Assembly: GCF_963528755.1 (NCBI RefSeq)
Contig: NZ_CAURXA010000004.1
Location: forward strand, 186,001-250,000
DNA length: 64,000 bases
From: Selenomonas sp963528755
GTDB taxonomy: Bacteria; Bacillota; Negativicutes; Selenomonadales; Selenomonadaceae
Reading direction: 5' to 3'
In this document: piece by piece, positions 24,891 to 33,218 of the stretch
Layout of the letters: every line of letters starts with the position of its first letter
Position numbering within the stretch: position 1 is the first letter of the stretch
Translations under genes and position numbers: made by a program
Notes under the pieces: generated by a model
What the model was told of the DNA's origin: nothing
What the model saw: the letters and a program-made list of their open reading frames with translations, nothing else
Databases searched by the model: none

Positions 24891-27863
24891 ATGAGTCATA
24901 AGACGAGCATCATTATTCTGAGTTACAACACATTGGACCTTCTGCAGTTCTGCATCAAAAGCATACGCGAATATACTGAGGAAGGAACGTACGAAATCGT
25001 TGTCATCGAGAATGGCTCGAAGGACGGATCGGCCGAATGGCTCAAGGAACAGGATGATATCAAAGGTGTTTACAACGAGGAGAATCAAGGTTTCCCCAAG
25101 GGGTGCAATCAAGGGCTTGAGATTGCGACGGGGACGGAGCTGCTGCTTCTTAACAGCGATACTGTCGTCACGAAAAATTGGTTGAAGAATTTGCGCTGCG
25201 CCCTTTACAGCAGCCCTAAGGTCGGTGCTGTGAGCTGTGTTACGAACTGCTGCTCCAACGGCCAACAGATTGAGACAAGCTATAAAAGCATAGAGGATAT
25301 GCAGGCGTTCGCCGCAGGCTACAATAAGTCGAATCCCATGCTTTGGGAGAAAAAAACAACACTTGTGGGCTTCTGCTATCTCTTCAAGAGAGAAATTTTC
25401 CATAAGATAGGCTTCCTCGATGAACAGTTTAGCCCCGGTAACTTCGAGGATGATGATTACTCTTTGCGTATCTTGCAGCAGGGCTATGATCTGCTCGTCT
25501 GCCGCGATACTTTCATCCATCACTTTGGTCATGCGAGTTTTTCCAAAGGATATGACGATCAGGCTGAGGTAGAAAAAGCCAAACGCTTTCAAGCTTTGAA
25601 TGAACGAAACGCAGCCTTGTTTTTAAAAAAGTGGCATGTATCTGAGATGTATAAGGTTATGGATGTGGAAGAACTTCGCCGCTGCCTGCAGAATCAAGAA
25701 GGTGCAGGGAAACCGGTTTATGAGAACCATCCGTCAAAAGAAAAAAAGATCGCTGTAATCATCCGCAAAAGTCACGCGGGGCGCTGTGAAGTTTGCATGG
25801 AAGCCCTGAAAAATGTGAAGTGGCCGCAAGGATATGATGTGCAGGCGTTCATTCTGGATGCGGCAAAGCCATATGCGGCGCAGATCAACGAAATTTTGAC
25901 GGAAACGGATGCCAAATACAAAGTCTACATCAATGACGAGATGTGCGTCGTTCATCCGCAAGTGATCGAGGAGATGCTGGCGATTTTCCAAGATGAAAGC
26001 ATCGGCATGGTTGGCATTCTCGGCAGTCAATCATTGCCCGTGAGCGGCAATCTCATGGATTCACCGTATAAGCGTGGCACCGTCTATGTACCGTCGGAAG
26101 ACGACTTCTCCGAGCTGCGTTTTGGAGATGCGACAGGAGAAGCTGCGGACGTTCGCGGCCTCCTGCCGTCTTTCTTTGCGACGCAGCGGGACGTTCCTTG
26201 GGACGAAGCCTACGAAAAGCAGTATTACGCTGTGCTGGATCATTGCCGCGCGATGGAGGATGCCGGTGTGCGCGTCGTCGTTCCCTTGCCCGAAAACACC
26301 TGGTGTGCCTGCCAGATGAAAAGCATTTCCTTTGATGCTGATGAAGTTGATCGGAAAAAGTTTTTGGGAAAATACCATACATACCTCGACGGCACGGAGC
26401 CGAAGGAAATCAGCATGCTCTATGCGTGCGGCGAGGGGAGCGAGATTCCTTCATGGCAGGATTTCTCCCATCCTGAAGGAATCGCCGTGGGCAAGGAGAC
26501 GCATATCCGCAAGATGGCTTTGTGCCGTCTTGCCATGTCCAACTTCGCGGGAAAGCCACGCATCATCATCGGTGATTGTTGTGAGATCGGAGCTCGCAGC
26601 ACGCTCGCGGCGGCGCAGTGCATCGAGATTGAAAACGCTGTGAGCGTGGCGGAGAATGTGCATATCAAGGATTTCGCGTACGATGACAGCGGCATCGGAC
26701 TATCGCTCAAAGACTGCGAGATCATCGCAAAAGAGAGAGGCGTCCATATTGAGCGCGGCGTGCGCATTGAGGAGAACGTGTTGATCAAGGGTGCTGTGCG
26801 CATCGGGCGTGGTAGCGTCGTGCGCGCGGGAAGCTGCGTGCAGCAGGATATCCCTGCTTACTGCATCGCCGAAGGGAGTCCCGCGCGCGTCACCTTCGTT
26901 TTTTCGCCGAAATCAGGCAAGTGGCTGCCGGCAGCGGGGCCGAAGATGCTGAAGAAGCTGCTCGCAGAAAGAGAAAAGACGCCGCCGCTTCTCACCGTTG
27001 CCTTCATCACCTACAATCGCAGTAAATATTTGAAGAAGTCCCTGCCAGCTGTATTACAGCAGATTGGCAATGATGAACTGGCGGAAGTTTTCGTCTCGGA
27101 TAATGCTTCTACGGACGATACGCGGGTATTCGTTGAAAAAATGCAGAAAAAATATAGGAATTTGCGCTACCATTGCAACGAGAAGAACGTCGGCGCGGAA
27201 GGAAACATCCATCGAGCTATCAAAGCGAGCAAAGGCGAGTATGTGCTCGTTGCGGGCGATGATGATTACTTTGTTGACGGCGCTCTTCATGTATTGCTTA
27301 GCAACATCATCCGATATCGAGGGGCCGCTCTCTTTTGCTTGGGTCATCATGCAACGATTCCGCGCTGCGTATATACGGGAACAGGATGTCTGCAGTATAT
27401 TCGCATGGTGAGCTACTTCATGGGCTGGATTACCTGCATCGTCATGCGGCGCGAGCTTTATGACCATATCCCTGAACCTCATAAGTATGATGATTCGCGT
27501 ATCCCTCAAGTATATCTGCAAATGGAAATGTTGAAGCAAAATCCGGATTTTGCCGTGTTTTGTGGGGCTTTTTTTGCGGAAGGTGGCGGCGATCATACAC
27601 CGAAAGGTTACAATTTCGCCGAGGTTTTCATCAAGAATTACTTCGATATATTGACAGGGGCGGTGGACATCCCCGCAGCACAACTTTCGGCAGAAAAGAA
27701 GCACGTTTTAGAGCGATCGATTCTTCCATGGTGCAAACGGATTAAGGAGGAGCATATCGGCTTGTCGCTCGATGGAATCTTCGATATTGTCGAGGAATAT
27801 TACGGAAACGAACCATACTATGCGCAGCTTGTCGAGCTTCTCAAGGAAATCTTGAGGGAATAG
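24891..27863 (+). CDS. Modular glycosyltransferase 2 of the array (GT2, StrF-like, beta-helix, GT2)
   Basis: The 990 residues show the same four-part plan as member 1: GT2 with NSDTVV and FEDDDYSLRI; StrF-like with YKVYINDEMCVVHPQVIEEM; beta-helix with GVRIEENVLIKGAVRIGRGS; GT2 with VSDNASTDDTR and AGDDDYF. ATG 24891 follows TTAGGAGAG. Long stretches match member 5 (for example MYKVM, SEKKSS-free linkers, SLPVSGNLMDSPYK) more closely than member 1, so the two probably exchanged sequence or duplicated recently. Acceptor and donor sugars cannot be predicted. Confidence 0.85.
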   Translation: MSHKTSIIILSYNTLDLLQFCIKSIREYTEEGTYEIVVIENGSKDGSAEWLKEQDDIKGVYNEENQGFPKGCNQGLEIATGTELLLLNSDTVVTKNWLKNLRCALYSSPKVGAVSCVTNCCSNGQQIETSYKSIEDMQAFAAGYNKSNPMLWEKKTTLVGFCYLFKREIFHKIGFLDEQFSPGNFEDDDYSLRILQQGYDLLVCRDTFIHHFGHASFSKGYDDQAEVEKAKRFQALNERNAALFLKKWHVSEMYKVMDVEELRRCLQNQEGAGKPVYENHPSKEKKIAVIIRKSHAGRCEVCMEALKNVKWPQGYDVQAFILDAAKPYAAQINEILTETDAKYKVYINDEMCVVHPQVIEEMLAIFQDESIGMVGILGSQSLPVSGNLMDSPYKRGTVYVPSEDDFSELRFGDATGEAADVRGLLPSFFATQRDVPWDEAYEKQYYAVLDHCRAMEDAGVRVVVPLPENTWCACQMKSISFDADEVDRKKFLGKYHTYLDGTEPKEISMLYACGEGSEIPSWQDFSHPEGIAVGKETHIRKMALCRLAMSNFAGKPRIIIGDCCEIGARSTLAAAQCIEIENAVSVAENVHIKDFAYDDSGIGLSLKDCEIIAKERGVHIERGVRIEENVLIKGAVRIGRGSVVRAGSCVQQDIPAYCIAEGSPARVTFVFSPKSGKWLPAAGPKMLKKLLAEREKTPPLLTVAFITYNRSKYLKKSLPAVLQQIGNDELAEVFVSDNASTDDTRVFVEKMQKKYRNLRYHCNEKNVGAEGNIHRAIKASKGEYVLVAGDDDYFVDGALHVLLSNIIRYRGAALFCLGHHATIPRCVYTGTGCLQYIRMVSYFMGWITCIVMRRELYDHIPEPHKYDDSRIPQVYLQMEMLKQNPDFAVFCGAFFAEGGGDHTPKGYNFAEVFIKNYFDILTGAVDIPAAQLSAEKKHVLERSILPWCKRIKEEHIGLSLDGIFDIVEEYYGNEPYYAQLVELLKEILRE

Positions 27864-27937
27864 CGGATTGCCCTGTTATGAGCCAGCGGTGGAAGAGAGC
27901 TGCATTGACAGTGTTGATAATAAAAGGAGATGAAGAT

Positions 27938-28711
27938 TTGAAAACAGTGCTTCTGGCAGGCGGATTCGGTACGCGAATCACCGAGGAGTCGGAAAGACGA
28001 CCCAAGCCCATGGTGGAGATCGGCGGTATGCCGATCCTCTGGCACATCATGAAGGGATACAGCCATTTTGGCTTCAACGATTTCATTATATGCGCGGGCT
28101 ACAAACAGCATATGATCAAGGAATGGTTCGCTGACTACTTTTTGCATACGTCCGACATCACGTTCGACTTCACGCAGGAAAACCGCATGATTGTGCACAA
28201 CCAGCATACGGAGCCGTGGAAGGTTACGATCGTCGATACGGGACTCGATACCTTGACGGGTGGGCGCATCCGCCGCATTCGCAAGTATGTGGGGGATGAG
28301 ACGTTCATGATGACGTACGGCGACGGCGTGGCGGATGTCGATATCGGTGAACTTGTGCGCTTTCACAAGGAGCACGGCAAGGCGGCGACACTGACGGCAA
28401 TCATGCAGAAGCAGCAGAAGGGCATCTTGGACATCGGCTTTGACAACTCCGTGCATGCCTTTCGAGAGAAGGCGATGGAGGACAGTGCGCCGATCAACGC
28501 GGGCTACATGGTGCTGGAGCCTTCCGTTTTTGAATTGATCGAGGACGATTCTACGGTGTTCGAACAGAGGCCGTTGGAGGAGTTGGCGAAGAAAAGTGAG
28601 CTCAAGTGCTACCTGCACAGCGGCTTCTGGCAGTGCATGGATACGCTGCGTGAAAAGATTTTGCTCGAGCGTTTGTGGCAAAGCGGCAAAGCGCCTTGGA
28701 AGCTCTGGTGA
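27938..28711 (+). CDS. rfbF: Glucose-1-phosphate cytidylyltransferase-like nucleotidyltransferase
   Basis: The product is 257 residues, the same length as Salmonella RfbF. The nucleotide-binding signature LLAGGFGTRITEESERRPKP is at the N-terminus. MMTYGDGVADVDI and GFWQCMDTLREK are further RfbF-type segments. RfbF joins CTP and glucose-1-phosphate to CDP-glucose. The start is TTG 27938, because AAGGAGA is 7 bases upstream. The usual partners for CDP-3,6-dideoxyhexose synthesis (4,6-dehydratase RfbG, RfbH) are not in the window. It lies between array members 2 and 3. Confidence 0.88.
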   Translation: MKTVLLAGGFGTRITEESERRPKPMVEIGGMPILWHIMKGYSHFGFNDFIICAGYKQHMIKEWFADYFLHTSDITFDFTQENRMIVHNQHTEPWKVTIVDTGLDTLTGGRIRRIRKYVGDETFMMTYGDGVADVDIGELVRFHKEHGKAATLTAIMQKQQKGILDIGFDNSVHAFREKAMEDSAPINAGYMVLEPSVFELIEDDSTVFEQRPLEELAKKSELKCYLHSGFWQCMDTLREKILLERLWQSGKAPWKLW

Positions 28712-28746
28712 CTTTCAGTGATGGATGTTTGCAGGAAGGGAATGAT

Positions 28747-30891
28747 ATGAAAAAAGAAAAGCAAGTTGCATTTTTCGTACGCAAGTCGGATGAGGCGCTT
28801 TATAGCACCTGTTTGGAATCGTTGCAGGCGCTTCATCTGCCTGCGGGATATGAGGCGGAACTTTTTACGTTGGCGGCGGGAAAGCCGTATGCTGTGCAGG
28901 CGAACAAAGCATTGGCTCTTTCCGATGCCAAATACAAGATCTATATCAATGATGACATGTGCCTTGTTCAGCCCCGGCTCTTTGGAGAATTGCTGGCAAT
29001 CTTCAAGAACACCGCCGTTGGTATGGTTGGAGCATGGGGCAGTCAGTCCTTGCCTGTGGACGGCAATGTGCTGTCCTCTGTCTATAAGCGCGGCGCTGTC
29101 TATGTGCCAGCGGAAGATGGCTTCTCCGAGCTGCGCTTTGGAGATGCAACGGGAAAGGCCGCAGATGTTCGCTGCATTCTGCCGTCCTTCTTTGCGACAC
29201 AATGGGACATCGCTTGGGATGAATCTTATGAAAAGCAGTATTACGCTGTGCTGGCACATTGCTGCGCCTTTGAGGAAGAGGGGCGCAGGATTGTCGTTCC
29301 CCTGCCTAAAAATATCTGGTGCGCCTATCAAGTGAAGGACATCTCCTTCGATGGATCTGAAGTTGATCGGAAAAAGTTTTTTACGAGGTATCATTCCTAT
29401 ATCGACGGCACGGAGCCGAAGGGAATCAGCACACTCTATGCGTGCGGCGAGGGAAGCGAGATTCCTTCATGGAAGGAATTTTCCCATCCCGAGGGGATCG
29501 CCGTCGGCAGGGAGACGCACATCCACAAGACGGCTATGTGCCGCCTTGTCATGCCCAATTTCGCGGGAAAGCCCCGCATCATCGTTGGCGATCATTGTGA
29601 GATTGAAGCTGGCAGTACCCTTGCGGCGGTGAACCGCATCGTGCTGGAAAACACTGTGCGTGTGGCGGAGAATGTCCATATCAAGGATTATGTGTATGAT
29701 GACAGAGACATAGGACTTTCATTCAAAGATCGTGCAATCATCGCGGCAGAGAGCGGCATCCAGATCGAGCGCGGTGTGCGCATCGAAGAGAACGTGCTGA
29801 TCAGGGGCGCTGTGCACATCGGCCGCGGCAGCATCGTGCGAGCGGGAAGCACGGTAGAATCGGACATTCCTGCCTATTGCATCGCCGAAGGAAGTCCTGC
29901 GCGCGTTGTCGCAGCCTTTTCTCCGAAAGTGGGGAAGTGGCTGCCTACAGCGGGGGAAAAGGCTCTGGAAAGGGTACGCGCAGAACGGGAGAAGACACCG
30001 CCGCTTCTTACCGTTGCCTTCATTACCTATAACCGCAGTGAATATTTGAAGAAGTCCCTACGATGTGTTCTGCAGCAGCTTGGCAACGACGAGCTGGCGG
30101 AAGTCCTCGTCTCGGATAATGTCTCGACGGATGACACAAAGGCGTTTGTCCAAAAGATGCAGAAAACGTACAGGAATTTGCGCTACCACTGCAACGAGGA
30201 GAATATCGGTGCGGAGGGGAACATCCATCGGGCGATTCAAGAAAGCAAGGGGGAATATGTACTCGTTGCGGGCGATGATGATTACTTTGCCGATGGCGCA
30301 CTGCTTTTCCTGCTCAGCAACATTGTCCGATATAGGGGATCGGCGCTCTTCTTTTTGGGAAACAACTTCGATTCCTACGAGGTGCAGCGAGGTTCGGGCT
30401 GCGCGGAATATATTGCAAGTGTTGGCTTCTTCGTGACGTGGATCAGCGGTATCGTCCTGCAGCGCACCTTGTACGATCTCATAGAGAATCCGCAAAAATA
30501 CGATGATACGCATATACCGCAGGTATATCTGCAAATAGAGATATTGAAGCGAAATCCGAAGTTTGTTGTATTGTATGGAACCTTCATCCTCAAAGCGTCG
30601 GGGGATCGAGCTCCGGCCGGCGTGAACTTCGCCGAGGTGTTCATCAAGCATTACCTTGATATGCTGCAGTTTGAGGCAAAAATCCCGCAGGAATTGCTGT
30701 CTGCGGAAAAAAAGCGCTTGATGGAGAACCATGTGTATCCGTGGCTCGCTAGAATAAGGGGAGAGCACATAGATGTCTCCCTCGACAGATTTTTTGATAT
30801 TGTTGAGGCGTATTATAAGGATGAGCCGTACTATGAAGATGTTCTTGCGACGTTAAATGGAATCGTGCAGATCACCAGCAGCGAAATGTAG
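28747..30891 (+). CDS. Modular glycosyltransferase 3 of the array (lacks the first GT2)
   Basis: The 714-residue protein begins directly with the StrF-like domain (KQVAFFVRKSDEALYSTCLE, then YKIYINDDMCLVQPRLFGEL). It continues with the beta-helix (GVRIEENVLIRGAVHIGRGS) and the C-terminal GT2 (VSDNVSTDDTK, AGDDDYF). The roughly 280 residues forming the N-terminal GT2 in members 1, 2 and 5 are missing. The start has GGAAGGG six bases upstream, so it is a true gene rather than a frameshift product. The beta-helix is very close in DNA sequence to those of members 2 and 5. Confidence 0.83.
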   Translation: MKKEKQVAFFVRKSDEALYSTCLESLQALHLPAGYEAELFTLAAGKPYAVQANKALALSDAKYKIYINDDMCLVQPRLFGELLAIFKNTAVGMVGAWGSQSLPVDGNVLSSVYKRGAVYVPAEDGFSELRFGDATGKAADVRCILPSFFATQWDIAWDESYEKQYYAVLAHCCAFEEEGRRIVVPLPKNIWCAYQVKDISFDGSEVDRKKFFTRYHSYIDGTEPKGISTLYACGEGSEIPSWKEFSHPEGIAVGRETHIHKTAMCRLVMPNFAGKPRIIVGDHCEIEAGSTLAAVNRIVLENTVRVAENVHIKDYVYDDRDIGLSFKDRAIIAAESGIQIERGVRIEENVLIRGAVHIGRGSIVRAGSTVESDIPAYCIAEGSPARVVAAFSPKVGKWLPTAGEKALERVRAEREKTPPLLTVAFITYNRSEYLKKSLRCVLQQLGNDELAEVLVSDNVSTDDTKAFVQKMQKTYRNLRYHCNEENIGAEGNIHRAIQESKGEYVLVAGDDDYFADGALLFLLSNIVRYRGSALFFLGNNFDSYEVQRGSGCAEYIASVGFFVTWISGIVLQRTLYDLIENPQKYDDTHIPQVYLQIEILKRNPKFVVLYGTFILKASGDRAPAGVNFAEVFIKHYLDMLQFEAKIPQELLSAEKKRLMENHVYPWLARIRGEHIDVSLDRFFDIVEAYYKDEPYYEDVLATLNGIVQITSSEM

Positions 30892-30908
30892 TTTTGGGGG
30901 CAGACCAT

Positions 30909-33041
30909 ATGAGGGAAAAGAAACTTGCGTTCTTTGTACGCAAGTCGGATGAAGTGTGCTACAGCGCCTGCTTGGAATCACTGCAGGCGCTTCATCTGCC
31001 CGCAGGATATGAGGCGGAACTTTTCACGCTGGCAGCGGAAAGCTCGTATGCTGCGCAGGCAAACCGAGCGTTGACGCTTTCGGATGCCAAGTACAAGATC
31101 TATATCAACGATGATGTGCGTCTTGTCCGATCGCAGTTGATCGAGGAATTGCTGACAGTTTTCAAGGATGCCTCCATCGGTATGGTTGGAGTGCTGGGAA
31201 GTCAGTCCCTGCCTCGTGATGGCAATGTGCTGGAATCGGACTACAAGCGGGGCGTTGTCTATGTGCCGACGGGACGAGAACTGTCAGAGATGCGATTCGG
31301 AGAAGTTTCGGAAGAAGAGACAGCGGATATCCGCTTCGTTCTGCCCTCATTCTTTGCAACGCAGATGGATTTGCCGTGGGATGAAGAGTATGAAACACAA
31401 TATTATGCCTTGCTGGCACAGTGCCGAAGCTTTGAGGAAATCGGAAGTCGGATCGTGACGTCCTTGGCAAAGGAGGCTTGGTGCGCCTATCAGTCACGAG
31501 ATATCTCCTTCGACGCCGAAGAAGCGGATCACGCGAAGTTTTTTGCAAGATATCATCCTTATCTGGATTCTGCGGAGACGGAGGGGACGCAGGCTGTTTT
31601 GTATGCGTGCGGCGAGGGAACGACGCTTCCCTCTTGGCGAGATTTTTCCCATCCTGAGGGCATCGTTGTCGGATGCGATACACATGTGCATCGGACGGCG
31701 AGCTGCGGCCTTGCCCTGTCGAATTTCGCCGGTCGCCCCAAGCTCCTTCTTGGTGATCATTGTACGATTGGTGCCGGCAGCACGATCACGGCGCTCTATA
31801 GCATCCGATTGGAAAACAATGTGACGGTGGCGGAGAATGTCCACATCAAGGACTATGCTTACGATGAGACGGTGATTGGCCTTTCCCTCGAAGCGCAGAT
31901 GGATTCGAGCGAGGGAGGCGGCATTCAGATTGAAAGCGGCGTGCGGATCGAGGAAGGCGTCCGGATCAAGGGCGCCGTGCAGATCGGACGCGGCAGTTTC
32001 ATACGGGCGGGCAGCACCGTGTGTGGGAATATCCCTGCTTATTGCATAGCAGCGGGGAGTCCTGCACGCGTCGTCAAAGCATTTTCTTTGAAAGAACGGA
32101 AATGGCTTCCTTTGGCGAATGAACAGGTATTGGCACGACTGCTCGCAGAACGTAAGGTAGCAGCGCCGCTTCTGACGTTTGCCATCATTACGTACAACCG
32201 CTGTGAATACTTGCGGAAATCTCTGGACTGTGTTTTACGACAGTTGGGAAACGATGATCTGGCGGAAATCCTTGTTTCGGACAATGCATCGGCAGATGAT
32301 ACGAAAGATTTTGTCGAAGAGATGCAAAAGACGTACAGGAATCTGCGTTACCATCGCAACGAAATGAATGTTGGTGCGGAAGCAAACATTCACGTGGCTA
32401 TCGGAAAGAGCCGTGGCGAATATGTGCTTGTTGCAGGAGATGACGATTATTTCACCGATGGGTCTTTGCTTGCCGTACTCGGAAGGCTTCTCCAACACCG
32501 AGGGAGAGCGCTCTTTCATCTGAGAAGGGCGCATGAGCCGTATCGCGTGCATACAGGAAGCGGAATCGCGGAGTACGTCCATATGGTTGGCTATCATATG
32601 ACGTGGATTACGAGCACCATCATGCGGCGAGACATTTATGCGCGGATCAAAGAGCCGCAAAAGCATGATGCTACGCGCATCCCTCAGGTATACCTGCAAA
32701 TGGAGATGCTGAAGCAGGAGCCGGACTTCGCTGTCATTGCGGCACCTTTCATGCGTTTGGGGTCAGGCGAGCATACGACGTCGGGGTTCAACTTTGTCGA
32801 AGTGTTCATCAAGAATTATTTTGATCTGCTCAAAACGGCGGGGGAGATTCCGCCGACGGTTCTGTCAGAAGAAAAAAAGAGGCTGATGGAAGAATGCATA
32901 TATTTTCAATGCGAAAGAATCAAGGCGCAGCAGCTGCAGATTTCCTTGGATGGACTTTTTGATATCGTTCGAGAGTATTATGGCAGCGAAGCGTTCTATC
33001 CGCAAGTTGCTGCAAATCTCAGACGTATCCTGCAGAAATAA
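30909..33041 (+). CDS. Modular glycosyltransferase 4 of the array (lacks the first GT2)
   Basis: The 710 residues have the same three-part plan as member 3: StrF-like domain (KLAFFVRKSDEVCYSACLES), beta-helix (GVRIEEGVRIKGAVQIGRGS) and GT2 (VSDNASADDTK, AGDDDYF). Seventeen bases separate it from member 3, so the two are co-transcribed. The first ~60 residues of members 3 and 4 are almost identical, which points to a tandem duplication, while the C-terminal halves have diverged. ATG 30909 has GGGGG eight bases upstream. No gene is seen in 33042-33218 after it. Confidence 0.83.
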   Translation: MREKKLAFFVRKSDEVCYSACLESLQALHLPAGYEAELFTLAAESSYAAQANRALTLSDAKYKIYINDDVRLVRSQLIEELLTVFKDASIGMVGVLGSQSLPRDGNVLESDYKRGVVYVPTGRELSEMRFGEVSEEETADIRFVLPSFFATQMDLPWDEEYETQYYALLAQCRSFEEIGSRIVTSLAKEAWCAYQSRDISFDAEEADHAKFFARYHPYLDSAETEGTQAVLYACGEGTTLPSWRDFSHPEGIVVGCDTHVHRTASCGLALSNFAGRPKLLLGDHCTIGAGSTITALYSIRLENNVTVAENVHIKDYAYDETVIGLSLEAQMDSSEGGGIQIESGVRIEEGVRIKGAVQIGRGSFIRAGSTVCGNIPAYCIAAGSPARVVKAFSLKERKWLPLANEQVLARLLAERKVAAPLLTFAIITYNRCEYLRKSLDCVLRQLGNDDLAEILVSDNASADDTKDFVEEMQKTYRNLRYHRNEMNVGAEANIHVAIGKSRGEYVLVAGDDDYFTDGSLLAVLGRLLQHRGRALFHLRRAHEPYRVHTGSGIAEYVHMVGYHMTWITSTIMRRDIYARIKEPQKHDATRIPQVYLQMEMLKQEPDFAVIAAPFMRLGSGEHTTSGFNFVEVFIKNYFDLLKTAGEIPPTVLSEEKKRLMEECIYFQCERIKAQQLQISLDGLFDIVREYYGSEAFYPQVAANLRRILQK

Positions 33042-33218
33042 AAGGTCTGTTTTTTGTGGAGTTATGTGCTGCCGCTGCAACAAGCCTTGCAGACAGGGTG
33101 TGCTTTTGGAACAAGAAACAGATGCAGAGCGAACGACGGCCTTGAGGGGAATCGCTGCAGGAATGTCCCTTAGGCATCGGCATGTGTTTGGAAGAAGATT
33201 CGGCGGGGAGGAGAAAAC

